From Bacteroides intestinalis (GTDB lineage Bacteria > Bacteroidota > Bacteroidia > Bacteroidales > Bacteroidaceae): a stretch of 64,000 nucleotides of DNA. Below, one piece after another: positions 44,825 through 55,185 of the stretch. A program made the translations under genes and the position numbers. The notes under the pieces were generated by a model. It saw nothing but the letters and a program-made list of their open reading frames with translations, ran no database searches and was not told the origin of the DNA. Every line of letters begins with the position of its first letter. Position 1 is the first letter of the stretch. The stretch spans positions 214,506-278,505 of the forward strand of contig NZ_CABJDN010000010.1 of the NCBI RefSeq assembly GCF_902364365.1, in the 5' to 3' direction.

Positions 44825-47800
44825 ATTGTTTCTGCTTTACATATCCGGAAGGTGACACCCCATACTCATTCTTGAAACATTGCCGGAAATAAGCCACGCT
44901 ACTAAATCCCGTCATATAGGAAATCTCTGAAATTGTATATTCACCGGATATCAACATCTCCACACTTTTACGCATCTTTACCTTACGAATAAACTCATTG
45001 GCCGACATATCTGCCAAGCCTTTAATTTTTCGATATAGGGTAGAATGGCTCATACACATTTTGTCTGCAATGAAAGCCACATCCATCTTTTCCATCTCTA
45101 TGTTCTCCTCGATGATCTGCGTAATTTTCTGCATAAACTCATTATCCAGCCTGTTCAATGAATTTACAGCTTGTTCCTGAGCTGGTTTCACATCGGCCAG
45201 CAATAATTGCGAAGCAATCTTCTTGCGTGTTTCCAGCAAGTTATTAATGCAGCTATGTAGCAGTCTTGCACTGAATGGTTTTGTCAGATAAGCATCCGCA
45301 CCCGAGGCATAGCCTTCCTCCTTGTCATGCAAAGAATCCTTGGCCGTCAGCAGGATTACCGGAATATGACTGGTACGCATATCCTCTTTTACTTTCTTAC
45401 AAAGCTCCACTCCATCCATAATCGGCATCATGATGTCCGATACTATAACATTCGGAATCCGCGCTTGTGCCAATTCCCAACCCTCTTGTCCGTCTTTGGC
45501 AGTAATCACTTCATAAATATCAGCAAACGAACTTTTTATATACTCACGGATATCAGAGTTATCCTCCACCACGAGCACAATGGGACATCCGTCCAAAGCA
45601 GGTTCCATTCCGGCTATATCCTCCGTTGGAATGGGCAGTTTTTTCACCTTGCTCTCCACATGAATGGCATTGGGATAAGTGTTTTCCGTCAGCAGGCGCA
45701 AAGTAAAGGTGGTTCCCACTTCCGGTGTACTCTCCACTTTCAGCGTACCTTCGTGCAAATCAGTAAGCCCTTTCACCAGTGCCAGACCAATACCTGAACC
45801 TGATGCCTGAAACTTACTTTTAGCCTGATAATAGCGGTCGAAGATATGCGGCAATGCTTCCGGCTCAATGCCATGCCCGGTGTCTTTCACACTGATTTCC
45901 GTATATTTTATCTGCATTTCCTCTACCGAACGCAAGGTCAGTGTTATCTCTCCTTCCGAAGTATATTTGACGGCATTACTCAATAAATTATCCAATATGA
46001 TGGTGATCATATCCACATCATAGAACAGCTCGGCATCTTCGGTTTCAATATGGATGTGGTAAGTCACCTTATTGTTGGGGTTCAGTTCTTTATAACGTAA
46101 CCCGATTTCCTGTACCAGTTGCGCCAGATTTCCCCTTGCCACTGTCAGTTTCCGGTTTTGAGTCTCTGTTTTACGGAACTCCAGAATACGATTGATTAGA
46201 TTCAGCAGGCGGGTAGCACTATCGTGAATGATACTGATCTTATTGGCATGCTTGGGAGACAGAGTACCGTCACTCAGCAGATCTTCCAATGGCCCCAGAA
46301 TCAGTGTCAGCGGTGTACGCAACTCGTGCGTGATATTGGTATAGAAACGCAGCCTTTCATTGTTCAGTTCCAAGTCATTCTGACTTTTTCTGCGTTCCAG
46401 ATTCAATGAGCTTTCCAAATCTATCTTATGCTTATAGAAATTAAGTAATCCATAGAGGGCCAGGACAAAGAGCAATACATAAACCAGTTTGGCATACCAT
46501 GTGAGCCAGAACGGTGGCCGTATATGAATCACCAGCGAAGCCTCTTTCTCATCCCATTCCTGGTTGCGAATACGTGTCTTTACTTTAAAGACATACGTAC
46601 CGGGAGAAATATTACGGAAAGTTACCTGATTCTCTCCTTGCGTATTATACCAGGCTTTTTCTAACCCCTCCAGCATATAAGTAAATTCTACTTGCGGGCT
46701 TTGAGTATAGTCCAGTACATTGAAAGATATCTTGAATGTATTCTGATTATACGGCAAATTTATCTCCCCATCGGCAATAGGCATCGGCAATTCCTCGTCA
46801 TGACTCTCTTTCATACGGTGATACGTACAAAAACGGGTAATGGCAATAGAAGATACCTCACGATTAGTAGGAATATCCTTGGGATTAAAATAACACGCAC
46901 CATTCTGTGAACCAAAATACATGGTGCCATCAGAAGTCATGCAGGTAGACCCATTCATAAAATCACCCATAGGCACTCCGTCGTGATGGCTATAATTATA
47001 AAACACCTTCTTCGCCTCATCCAGCCGGGAGACTCCACCATTCGTACTGATCCATATTTGATGAAGCTTATCCTCAGTAATAGCACGCACCTGACTGTTT
47101 TCCAGGCCATTCCGTTCTTTAAAGATTTCATACTCCTCCGGGTTGGCCGTATCATGGAAAAGTACCACTCCCTCACGCGTAGCAACTAATATCCTTTGTC
47201 GGGAATCCTGCATCATATGGTTGACGGCATTCGAACAGAAACCATTTTCAACCACGAAATTATATATAAGCTTATTGTTCGGATCGAATACCGAAATACC
47301 TTTGCCGAATGTTCCTATCCACAGTTTATCTTCTTTATCCCGCAAGATACCATGTATCTTTGTATCCGGCAGCTGACTTTGAATGAAACCTGCCACTTCC
47401 AGCTTTCCGTTTTCATAGATATAAAGTCCGCTCTCCGTCCCAACCCAGATACTCCCGTTTTTATCTTCATAGAAACAATGAACATTCAGGGTTTCCTCGT
47501 GAGACGTTTTACCGATACGGGTCATTTTCCTGTTTTGCGGGTCATACAAAAGAATGCCGTTCAGATAAGTCCCCATCCACAGCCGGTCCTGAGAATCTTT
47601 GTACACAACATTAATATGAGTATTGGATTGAGTCTGATAAGAACGCAATAAAAAAGTATCTATCAGCTTATTCTTCTGAAAAACAGCAAACTCACCTTCG
47701 CCACCAACCAACACTTTATCATCTTTTGCAAACAATCCCCAAACTTGCTTACTACTCTGTTTACCGTCTCTTTCCACCGTGTAGGGCAACATATTAAAAA

Positions 47801-48857
47801 TGGGCTGTGCATAACTTATAAAATCGACTCCTCCCCGGTAATTTCCCAGCCAGATGTTCCCGAAGCTATCTTGAAAAGCACATTTGGCATTAGGCCCCGA
47901 CAGACCGTGTACATCATTGGTAGCAGGTATATTCTGAAAATGTATATGGGTTGGTGAAGTAAATGCATTCTGTTGCATATCAAGTATACTGACACCACCC
48001 ATATTGGTGCAGATCCACAACCGCCCGTCCCTCATCTGTTTTATATCCAGCACCTGATTGGAAAGCAACGAGTTCTCATCGCCCGGAATATGCCTGAAAG
48101 TGGTGAACTTCTCGGTTACAGGATTAAAGATGGATAGTCCTTTGTTAGTACCTACCCATATATTCCTTTGTTCATCTACACACAAGGCAACGACAAGTCC
48201 TCCCGGAAGGCTATCCGGATCATCGGAAACGTGCTGATACCTTTTTATTGTATGATCTTTTAATGAAATGACACTCATCCCCTTGCCATCATGCCCGACA
48301 TACAGATTTCCCCGACCGTCATCACAGGCTATATAGTTTTTCAATCCACCCAGTCCTTTCACATTGTGTTCATAGTAATGAGTGAATTTCCCGGTTTCGA
48401 TATCATAATAATGGATACCTACATGATAAGTGGTAATCCATAACCCTTTTTTATCGAAGGAAGGAATGATATTGGTAATATCATTGGTTGCAATAGTGCC
48501 ATCCCCCGCCCTGTATACAGTGAACGTATCCGCATCACAATCGAACACGCACAGGCCTTCACGTTGGGTAGCTATCCACACTTTATTGTCGCGCGGATCG
48601 GCACACACACAGTTCAGTTCATTGGCACTCAACTTCGAGGTATATTTTTTATAAACCGTAAACTGCCTGCCATCAAATTTATTCAACCCACCCTCGGTGG
48701 CAAACCACATACATCCTTGTTTATCCTGGGTAATCCCCACCACGTAATTGCTGGATAGCCCGTCTTCTACCCCCAGTCTTTTAATCGTATAGGGTTGTGC
48801 TTCCGATTTTGCAACCAAAAGAATAACCAGCCCCAGAAATAGCAGAGTGTTCTTCAT
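44823..48857 (-). CDS. HTCS regulator of the second PUL
   Basis: The 1344-residue protein has a signal peptide, two sets of Reg_prop blades (IKRLGVEDGLSSNYVVGITQ, then repeats of the GTNKGLSIF type), a Y_Y_Y domain (SPGTYVFKVKTR), a membrane segment near 800, and a complete kinase. The phospho-accepting His 844 lies in THELRTPLTLI; ATP-site motifs IILDNLLSNAVKYTSEG and GSGIGLALVKGL follow. The receiver has Asp 1141 (VIVSDIMMP), and the AraC domain ends with ISEISYMTGFSSVAYFRQCF. It is divergent from the susC-susD pair and should control it. Confidence 0.96.
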   Translation of the reverse strand: MKNTLLFLGLVILLVAKSEAQPYTIKRLGVEDGLSSNYVVGITQDKQGCMWFATEGGLNKFDGRQFTVYKKYTSKLSANELNCVCADPRDNKVWIATQREGLCVFDCDADTFTVYRAGDGTIATNDITNIIPSFDKKGLWITTYHVGIHYYDIETGKFTHYYEHNVKGLGGLKNYIACDDGRGNLYVGHDGKGMSVISLKDHTIKRYQHVSDDPDSLPGGLVVALCVDEQRNIWVGTNKGLSIFNPVTEKFTTFRHIPGDENSLLSNQVLDIKQMRDGRLWICTNMGGVSILDMQQNAFTSPTHIHFQNIPATNDVHGLSGPNAKCAFQDSFGNIWLGNYRGGVDFISYAQPIFNMLPYTVERDGKQSSKQVWGLFAKDDKVLVGGEGEFAVFQKNKLIDTFLLRSYQTQSNTHINVVYKDSQDRLWMGTYLNGILLYDPQNRKMTRIGKTSHEETLNVHCFYEDKNGSIWVGTESGLYIYENGKLEVAGFIQSQLPDTKIHGILRDKEDKLWIGTFGKGISVFDPNNKLIYNFVVENGFCSNAVNHMMQDSRQRILVATREGVVLFHDTANPEEYEIFKERNGLENSQVRAITEDKLHQIWISTNGGVSRLDEAKKVFYNYSHHDGVPMGDFMNGSTCMTSDGTMYFGSQNGACYFNPKDIPTNREVSSIAITRFCTYHRMKESHDEELPMPIADGEINLPYNQNTFKISFNVLDYTQSPQVEFTYMLEGLEKAWYNTQGENQVTFRNISPGTYVFKVKTRIRNQEWDEKEASLVIHIRPPFWLTWYAKLVYVLLFVLALYGLLNFYKHKIDLESSLNLERRKSQNDLELNNERLRFYTNITHELRTPLTLILGPLEDLLSDGTLSPKHANKISIIHDSATRLLNLINRILEFRKTETQNRKLTVARGNLAQLVQEIGLRYKELNPNNKVTYHIHIETEDAELFYDVDMITIILDNLLSNAVKYTSEGEITLTLRSVEEMQIKYTEISVKDTGHGIEPEALPHIFDRYYQAKSKFQASGSGIGLALVKGLTDLHEGTLKVESTPEVGTTFTLRLLTENTYPNAIHVESKVKKLPIPTEDIAGMEPALDGCPIVLVVEDNSDIREYIKSSFADIYEVITAKDGQEGWELAQARIPNVIVSDIMMPIMDGVELCKKVKEDMRTSHIPVILLTAKDSLHDKEEGYASGADAYLTKPFSARLLHSCINNLLETRKKIASQLLLADVKPAQEQAVNSLNRLDNEFMQKITQIIEENIEMEKMDVAFIADKMCMSHSTLYRKIKGLADMSANEFIRKVKMRKSVEMLISGEYTISEISYMTGFSSVAYFRQCFKNEYGVSPSGYVKQKQ

Positions 48858-49188
48858 TTGAATCTGTTTTATTTTAAAAGTAATAACCTGAAACCTGTAT
48901 ATAGTTCCTTACGAAGTAGTCCCAAAGATGCACTAAAAATTCAACATAAACCAACCAATAATTCGTCTTGAACGATTTTTGTATTCTACTTGCCTATTTT
49001 TCTATCTATGGCTTTCCTTTTAGCATCTAATTTTGCAATGACAAAAGTATAAAAACTAAAAAATCTAATATTAATGAAAAGAAGAAATTCTCCAAGTTTT
49101 TTAGGTAACCGGCCTCTCATTGAGGGAGCCGATTTATCCGGATTACTAATTCAATCACCTTATTTAGTCTAATAAAAAAAGAAAAACG
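48858..49188. other. 331-base divergent region between HTCS and susC
   Basis: Two opposed -7 boxes lie close together: TAATTTTG on plus (49028-49035) and TACTTTTG on minus (49042-49049). Each promoter fires across the other, and neither has a convincing -33 box. A bulged hairpin (about 49110-49133, GGCCTCTCA facing TGAGGGAGCC) lies in the susC leader. No gene is seen. Confidence 0.5.
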
Positions 49189-52100
49189 ATGAAAGAAAAC
49201 TCGTTCAAAAGAAACCGGAAGGCCCTCACAGCCTTATTGCTTTGCACTGGTTTCATCGCAGCTCAGCCCCTCGCAGTAATGGCTGAAGACAGTGTAACTT
49301 CCGTACATGCAGTTCAGCAACAGAAACAAACCGTCACAGGTATTATCAAGGATGCAACAGGAGAAGCCATTATCGGTGCCAGCGTATTGGAAAAAGGTAC
49401 ATCGAACGGCACAATCACTGATTTGGATGGCAAATTCACCCTAAGTGTCACTCCCAACGCAACATTAGTTATTTCGTACATCGGTTATCAGACACAGGAA
49501 TTACCTGTTGTTGCCGGAAAGGTAATGGACATACAGATGAAAGAAGATGCCGAAATGCTGGATGAAGTAGTAGTGGTAGGTTATGGTACTACCAAGCGCA
49601 AGAACTTTACAGGTTCGGTTTCTACCGTAAAAGCCTCGGAAACTCCGTTGGCACTGATGCCCACCTCCAACGCAATGGACATTCTGCGTGGTACGGCTAC
49701 CGGTATCACGGTATCGCAGCAACAAGGAGCAGGACAGGCACCTTCATTGCAGGTTCGTGGTCAGAAATCGGTAAATGGTGGTTCCGATCCACTGATCGTA
49801 ATGGACGGTGTGATCTATATGGGAAGCTTCCGCGACATTGATCCGACAACTATCGAAAGCATGAGTATCCTGAAAGATGCTACTTCACTCGCCGCCTACG
49901 GTTCGCAAGCTGCCAATGGTGTAATTATGATCACTACCAAGAAAGGTAAGTTGGGTAAGCCCGTCATCAACGTCAACACTTCCTGGGCCTTCTCTACAGC
50001 AGCAGCAAAACCAGACTTGTTAAGTCCCGAAGATTATGTAAAGAAAGTAAACCTGTTGAGTGGTCTGGCAGAGGATGCCGATCCTACATGGATGCGCGAG
50101 TACGAATACGAGAACTACAAAAATGGAAATACCATCGACTGGTTTGACTACTCCACGCGTACCGGAATCATGCAAAACTATTCAGCATCCGTTTCGGGAG
50201 CCACGGAAAAGATGAATTACTACCTCTCAGGTACTTATACCGACCAGGAAGGCGTGGTAAAAGGTGACGACTATGACCGTACCGTATTGACCGCACGTAT
50301 CCAAACGGACATCACCAACTGGTTGCAAGTGGGCGGACAAGTGAACTATGCCTACAACGACTATTCGGGAGCCAGCGTATACGACCTCTACCAGGCCATC
50401 CGTTTAAGCCCATACGGTCGTGCCGAACGTGCCGATGGCGGTGGATTGGAGAAATTCCCCTGTAATGAAGGTATTTACCGTATCAATCCGATGTGGAATG
50501 TAGAGAGCGGTACTATCGACGACCATGACACGTATGCCACTACCTCTATGAAAGGACACGTATTGGTGAAATGTCCCTGGGTAGAAGGTTTGACTTACCG
50601 CCTGAACGGCAGCTACTCCGTAGAAAACATCGAACGAGACTACTTCACGCACGAAGGATATTATGTGAAAGAAGGTACGGGCGATGACCGCTATTCCGAA
50701 TCTGCGGTATCCGATTATCTGGCCTCAGCCAACGGCTACAGTGCACGTACAAAGAATACATCATGGGTATTAGATAATATTATCAACTGGCAACGCCAGT
50801 TCGGCAAGCACTATGTAGACCTTACTTACGTATATACGCGTGACTCTTACGAATACAGCTACCGCCGCTTCGACGGTTCCGACTTTGCCGCACTGGGTAA
50901 CACCAATCTAAGCTACGACGGACTGAACCTGGCAACCACACAGAAAATCAACGGTCTGAGCTATACACGCCACACCAACGTGGGTTATCTGGGCCGTGCC
51001 AACTATAACTACAACGACACGTACCACCTGAGCGTATCCGTACGCCGTGACGGTTCCAGCGTATTCGGTGCCAACAACAAATGGGGTACATTCCCCGCAG
51101 TAGGTGTGGCATGGACTGCCTCCAACGAGGAATTCATGAAGAACATCAAAGCCATCAGCTACCTGAAACTGAAAGCATCCTGGGGTAAGAACGGCAACCA
51201 AAGCCTTTCTCCTTACGAAACCCTTTCAAAAATTACCCTGGGGCAATCGGGCGGTTACAGCTATCCGTTCGGTAACACTTCATTAGTGAGCTGGGGACAA
51301 CGCATCACCTCCATGGGTAACACCGACCTGGGATGGGAAGAAACCGAATCATTCAACTATGGCTTCGACCTGGGTGTACTCGACAACCGTATCCGCCTGG
51401 AATTCGATGGATACTTCTCCAAGACTACCAATCAGATATTTAACCGTAACATCCCGGTAATGATTAACGGTCTGACCAGTATGAAAGCTACCATGGGACG
51501 CGTAGACAACTGGGGTATCGAAGTCAACCTGAATACCACCAACATCCAGACAAAGGACTTCAACTGGGGTTCCACACTGACTTTCTATATGAACCGCAAC
51601 AAGCTGAAAGAACTCTACGGTGACGGACAGGACGATATTGTGAACTCCCTCTTCCTGGGCAAATCGCTGGGTGCCATCTATGGCTACAAAAATATCGGCA
51701 TCGTACAAGAAGATGATACCGAATACATCGCAGCCAACGGTGCAGAACCGGGTGACGTGAAGTTTGCCAACCTGGACGGTAGCGAAGACGGTAAAATTAC
51801 AGCCGACGACCGTACCATCCTGGGATACAAGAAAGAAAACTTCCGCATGAGCTTCGGCAATACATTCCGCTACAAGGACTTTGAACTGTATATGTTGTTC
51901 ACCGGCATCTTCGGTGGAAACGGCTACGGACAGGCTGTAAACTACTACGCTTTCCGTACTTCTTCCGACGTGCAGGGCGACAATAACTTCAACCACGGCT
52001 GGTGGACTCCCGAAAACAAGAGTAACAAATATCCGCGTATCAACTACACCGACGGACGCTACACTCCGCTACAAGGATATGGCTTCGTGCGTCTGCAAGA

Positions 52101-52308
52101 CCTCAGCCTGTCCTATACTTTCCGCCAGCCTTGGGTACAGAAAGCAGGTATCGGGAATCTGAAGGTTTACATGGCTTGCAAGAACCTTTTCACCATCTCC
52201 GGATGGGAAGGCGGCGACCCTGAAGTTCAACAAACGCTGGGTAGCGGTTACACTTACGGATACCCGTTGTCGCGTACCGTTTCGTTTGGTCTGAATTTAA
52301 CATTCTAA
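49189..52308 (+). CDS. SusC/RagA-family TonB-linked outer-membrane transporter (second PUL)
   Basis: The 1039-residue protein has a signal peptide (LLLCTGFIAAQPLAVMAED), a carboxypeptidase-regulatory-like domain (TVTGIIKDATGEAIIGASV), VISYIGYQTQE, and a plug with DEVVVVGYGTTKRKNFTGSV and SILKDATSLAAYGSQAANG. The barrel ends in SRTVSFGLNLTF. Together with SusD it would import an unknown glycan or peptide-linked sugar. Codon use is more G/C-ended than in the first PUL, closer to highly expressed genes. It precedes susD by 20 bases. Confidence 0.96.
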   Translation: MKENSFKRNRKALTALLLCTGFIAAQPLAVMAEDSVTSVHAVQQQKQTVTGIIKDATGEAIIGASVLEKGTSNGTITDLDGKFTLSVTPNATLVISYIGYQTQELPVVAGKVMDIQMKEDAEMLDEVVVVGYGTTKRKNFTGSVSTVKASETPLALMPTSNAMDILRGTATGITVSQQQGAGQAPSLQVRGQKSVNGGSDPLIVMDGVIYMGSFRDIDPTTIESMSILKDATSLAAYGSQAANGVIMITTKKGKLGKPVINVNTSWAFSTAAAKPDLLSPEDYVKKVNLLSGLAEDADPTWMREYEYENYKNGNTIDWFDYSTRTGIMQNYSASVSGATEKMNYYLSGTYTDQEGVVKGDDYDRTVLTARIQTDITNWLQVGGQVNYAYNDYSGASVYDLYQAIRLSPYGRAERADGGGLEKFPCNEGIYRINPMWNVESGTIDDHDTYATTSMKGHVLVKCPWVEGLTYRLNGSYSVENIERDYFTHEGYYVKEGTGDDRYSESAVSDYLASANGYSARTKNTSWVLDNIINWQRQFGKHYVDLTYVYTRDSYEYSYRRFDGSDFAALGNTNLSYDGLNLATTQKINGLSYTRHTNVGYLGRANYNYNDTYHLSVSVRRDGSSVFGANNKWGTFPAVGVAWTASNEEFMKNIKAISYLKLKASWGKNGNQSLSPYETLSKITLGQSGGYSYPFGNTSLVSWGQRITSMGNTDLGWEETESFNYGFDLGVLDNRIRLEFDGYFSKTTNQIFNRNIPVMINGLTSMKATMGRVDNWGIEVNLNTTNIQTKDFNWGSTLTFYMNRNKLKELYGDGQDDIVNSLFLGKSLGAIYGYKNIGIVQEDDTEYIAANGAEPGDVKFANLDGSEDGKITADDRTILGYKKENFRMSFGNTFRYKDFELYMLFTGIFGGNGYGQAVNYYAFRTSSDVQGDNNFNHGWWTPENKSNKYPRINYTDGRYTPLQGYGFVRLQDLSLSYTFRQPWVQKAGIGNLKVYMACKNLFTISGWEGGDPEVQQTLGSGYTYGYPLSRTVSFGLNLTF

Positions 52309-52328
52309 CTCTACTAAAAACACTAAAG

Positions 52329-54119
52329 ATGAAAACAAAAAAATACATATTCATAGCTGCCGCGGCTTCCATGCTCGGCCTGATGACGTCTTGTGACGAT
52401 GAGGGATTCCTGACGGAAAAGCCCAAAACAATCTACACCACCGACAACTCGTACGAAACGATTGATCAGGTGAAGGCTTGTATCACCAACTTGTACATCC
52501 ACATCCGCTACTGGTATCAACAAGATTACTTTCTGAAAGGACTGGGCACTGATGTGCTGGATACTCCTTACTTCCGCAGCACGGGCAATGGCTACTGTAA
52601 CTTTGCCAACTGGTCGAGCACCAACAGCAATTCCAACAAGATTTATGACGCCATGTTCCAGATGGTGAATTATGCCAACCAGTCACTAGAAGGTTATAAT
52701 AAGGAAGGTCTGCCCTGGGAAAGCGAGGCACAGCGCAATGAAGCTTACGGTGAAATCATGTTTTTCCGCGGTTATGGATACCTGACAATGGGTGAATTGT
52801 TTGGCGGAGTGCCCTTGGTAGATCAATTCTATCAGACATTGAAACTGGACTTTGTACGTTCCAGCCGCGAAGAAACGTATAACTTCGCTATTACCGACCT
52901 GGAAGCTGCCGCTGCGGCACTGCCCGATTATCCATCGGAAGCCGGGCGCGTGTCAAAGGGAGTCGCTTACCATTTCCTGGCCGAAGCCTATCTGGCACTG
53001 GCCACCATCAAGAGCAATGACGCCGAATGCCTACGGAAATCCATCGAATATGCCGACAAAGTGATGGCATTGCATCCGTTGATGACGGAGCGCTTCGGTA
53101 CACGCAGCATCCCGGGAGGGGGAACAACAAAGAATGGTGTGGCTGCTTACTATGAAGACGGCAATGTATTTTTCGACCTCTTCCAGGAAGGCAACTATGA
53201 CTACGCCGAAGGAAATACGGAAGCATTGTGGACCTTGCAGAACGATTATACAGTTTATCATGAATATGGCGGAAACAACTTCGTAGGTTATCCGCGTGAA
53301 ATGTCTCCCGTTCTCCGCGATGTGGTATGGAAAGCTGAATATGCCGAAGCCGGAGCAGCAGCCGGACCATGGGCAGGCAATATCGACGAAAGCATATATC
53401 CGGGCGGAAACGTATCGGCCTACGTAGGCGGACGCGGTGTGGCTAATATGGCTCCTACCACTTATGTGATCAGTGATGTTTGGGAAGGCGATTACGAAGA
53501 TGATATACGCAATGCGCCCTGCAACATCCGCCGCCAGTTTGTGTGCATGGATACGAAGCATAGCATGTATGGCAAATCGGTTCCTTACGAAATGCTGGAT
53601 TACAATACCCAAAAGATCACAGAGCTCTTCCCCGTCTGGACCAAGCTGGCCCCGATTGACGACTGGGGATATGACGACCTGGCCGACGGCGGTAACCGCT
53701 CTAACATGTATTGCGACCAGTATGCACACCGTTCGGCAGAAACCTTGTTGCTCCGTGCCGAAGCCAACCTGCGTGCAGGCGACAAAGGTGCTGCTGCCAC
53801 CGACATCAACAAGCTGAGAAACCGTGCACAATGTACAAAACTGGCTACGGCAGACGATATGACGCTGCAATACATCCTCGATGAACGGGTGCGTGAGTTA
53901 TTCGGTGAAGAAAGAAGATGGGTAACTCTGCTCCGCATGGGCAATGACGGCATCGAAAGCCTCAACAGTCATGCCATGTACATAGCAGACCAGCCTTTCT
54001 GGGGCGGGTACTTCAAGTCGGACAAGGCCAAGGTTACGAAATGGAACCTATTCCCGATACCACAGACAGTAATCGATACGAATACAGGTGCGGTAATAGA
54101 GCAGAATGAGGGCTGGTAA
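52329..54119 (+). CDS. SusD/RagB-family outer-membrane lipoprotein (second PUL)
   Basis: The 596-residue lipoprotein has a lipobox (MLGLMTSCDD, Cys 22) and SusD motifs: TDNSYETIDQVKACITNLY, EIMFFRGYGYLTMGELFGGVPL, AYHFLAEAYLALATIKS, ETLLLRAEANLRAGDKGAA, DINKLRNRAQ and LDERVRELFGEERRWVTLLRMG. It caps the adjacent SusC and binds glycan at the surface. It is the last gene of the pair, followed by a strong terminator; no enzyme or accessory binding protein follows. Confidence 0.95.
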   Translation: MKTKKYIFIAAAASMLGLMTSCDDEGFLTEKPKTIYTTDNSYETIDQVKACITNLYIHIRYWYQQDYFLKGLGTDVLDTPYFRSTGNGYCNFANWSSTNSNSNKIYDAMFQMVNYANQSLEGYNKEGLPWESEAQRNEAYGEIMFFRGYGYLTMGELFGGVPLVDQFYQTLKLDFVRSSREETYNFAITDLEAAAAALPDYPSEAGRVSKGVAYHFLAEAYLALATIKSNDAECLRKSIEYADKVMALHPLMTERFGTRSIPGGGTTKNGVAAYYEDGNVFFDLFQEGNYDYAEGNTEALWTLQNDYTVYHEYGGNNFVGYPREMSPVLRDVVWKAEYAEAGAAAGPWAGNIDESIYPGGNVSAYVGGRGVANMAPTTYVISDVWEGDYEDDIRNAPCNIRRQFVCMDTKHSMYGKSVPYEMLDYNTQKITELFPVWTKLAPIDDWGYDDLADGGNRSNMYCDQYAHRSAETLLLRAEANLRAGDKGAAATDINKLRNRAQCTKLATADDMTLQYILDERVRELFGEERRWVTLLRMGNDGIESLNSHAMYIADQPFWGGYFKSDKAKVTKWNLFPIPQTVIDTNTGAVIEQNEGW

Positions 54120-54146
54120 TGTTATCAGGTTCATATAAATAGCAGA

Positions 54147-54185
54147 AAGGTGTGCTTCGTTATCGTGAAGCACACCTTCTTTTTT
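54147..54185 (+). terminator. Terminator of the second susC-susD operon
   Basis: AAGGTGTGCTTC (54147-54158) pairs exactly with GAAGCACACCTT (54167-54178), with an 8-nt loop and then a T-rich tail. The tail overlaps the stop codon of the convergent AraC gene, which probably shares it. Confidence 0.88.
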
Positions 54186-55014
54186 ATTCATCTGCGGACG
54201 GAAAGTCTTCCCTCTTCTCCCTGTAAGCCGTTGGCGACATCCCCGTATGGTGCTTGAAGTATCTTCCTAAATATGATTGATCCGGAAAATTAAACTGATT
54301 CGCTATCTCCTGTATGGAAAGCGCTGTAGAGTGAAGCGTCACTTTCAGCTCAAGTATCACGTAATCGTCTATCCATTCCTTCGCTGTGCACCCCACTGTC
54401 TGTTGTATCGTCTTACTCAGATGCCTGCCCGTGACGCAAAGCTTATCTGCATAATAATCTACCGACCGCTGTTCCCTGAAAGATTCTATTACCAACGCAA
54501 TAAACCGGTCCTTCAACCGCCAGCGCAGATGATTCGGCTTCGTCTCCCGGTAAAGTCTTTCGGACTGATTACAAATCTCATAAAACAGCATCCGGCAACA
54601 ATAAACAATCAGTTCGCGCTGGTACACATTCCCATCATCCGCAGACTTCCGGCGTAACAGTTCCAGATAGTGATTTCGCACTCCGTCCCACTCCTCACCC
54701 TGGAATGAACTGTAATTATGCTCGCGCATAAAAGACACTTTATCCGAAGGCAACGAATAGAAAATCTCATGCCTGAACTGACTGGAAAAGGCAAAGACCG
54801 TCAGTTCCAAATCTTCTGTAGCATCTTTATAAAGCGTAATCTGTCCGGGAAATACCAGTATCACACTTCCGGCAGACAACGCATACTTCTGTTGGTTTAT
54901 ATAAATCTGCACCTCTCCCTGCAGACAAAACAGAAATTCTCCCTTCTCCGCCCTGCAGGGATAGGAAAGAAGATCCGTCCGGCGACGGGTATGGAACAGG
55001 TATTCTTCACTCAT
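54184..55014 (-). CDS. AraC-family transcriptional regulator
   Basis: The 276-residue form starts at MSEEYLFHT; a start 17 codons upstream would precede the promoter and is rejected. The N-terminal cupin-like domain reads GEFLFCLQGEVQIYINQQKY and SAGSVILVFPGQITLYKD. The C-terminal AraC domain contains VDYYADKLCVTGRHLSKTIQ and IQEIANQFNFPDQSYLGRYF. The divergent YczE-like membrane protein gene is a possible target. The effector is unknown. Confidence 0.92.
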   Translation of the reverse strand: MSEEYLFHTRRRTDLLSYPCRAEKGEFLFCLQGEVQIYINQQKYALSAGSVILVFPGQITLYKDATEDLELTVFAFSSQFRHEIFYSLPSDKVSFMREHNYSSFQGEEWDGVRNHYLELLRRKSADDGNVYQRELIVYCCRMLFYEICNQSERLYRETKPNHLRWRLKDRFIALVIESFREQRSVDYYADKLCVTGRHLSKTIQQTVGCTAKEWIDDYVILELKVTLHSTALSIQEIANQFNFPDQSYLGRYFKHHTGMSPTAYREKREDFPSADE

Positions 55015-55034
55015 AAAGTTCCGTTTTTGAAGTA

Positions 55035-55066
55035 CAAAGATAGCATATGAAAAGCTCTGACACAAG
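55035..55066 (-). promoter_or_regulatory. Promoter of the AraC gene
   Basis: On the minus strand CTTG, 20 nt, TATCTTTG; the -7 box ends 20 bases before the chosen ATG. One mismatch at -33. Confidence 0.55.
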
Positions 55067-55129
55067 AAAATCCCACATTTTGAACAACCTGCTTCGATTT
55101 TTGAACCGTGAAACGGCAGATAGTTGCCG

Positions 55130-55137
55130 TAACTTTG
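55130..55137 (+). promoter_or_regulatory. -7 box of the YczE-like gene
   Basis: TAACTTTG, 48 bases before the ATG. It overlaps a small inverted repeat (ACGGCA...TGCCGT, about 55112-55130). No -33 box at normal spacing. Confidence 0.4.
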
Positions 55138-55185
55138 CAGCAGTTTAAAAAGAGAATTTTTACTTGTTGAAGGAATTTATTAAAA

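Noticed and set aside
51349..51996. 215-codon minus-strand frame over the second susC
   Set aside because: Valine-rich antisense shadow with no independent start signal or family match.
53031..53870. 279-codon minus-strand frame over the second susD
   Set aside because: Antisense shadow; the plus frame has full SusD motifs.
54184..55065. Longer start of the second AraC protein
   Set aside because: It would begin upstream of the consensus promoter at 55035-55066.
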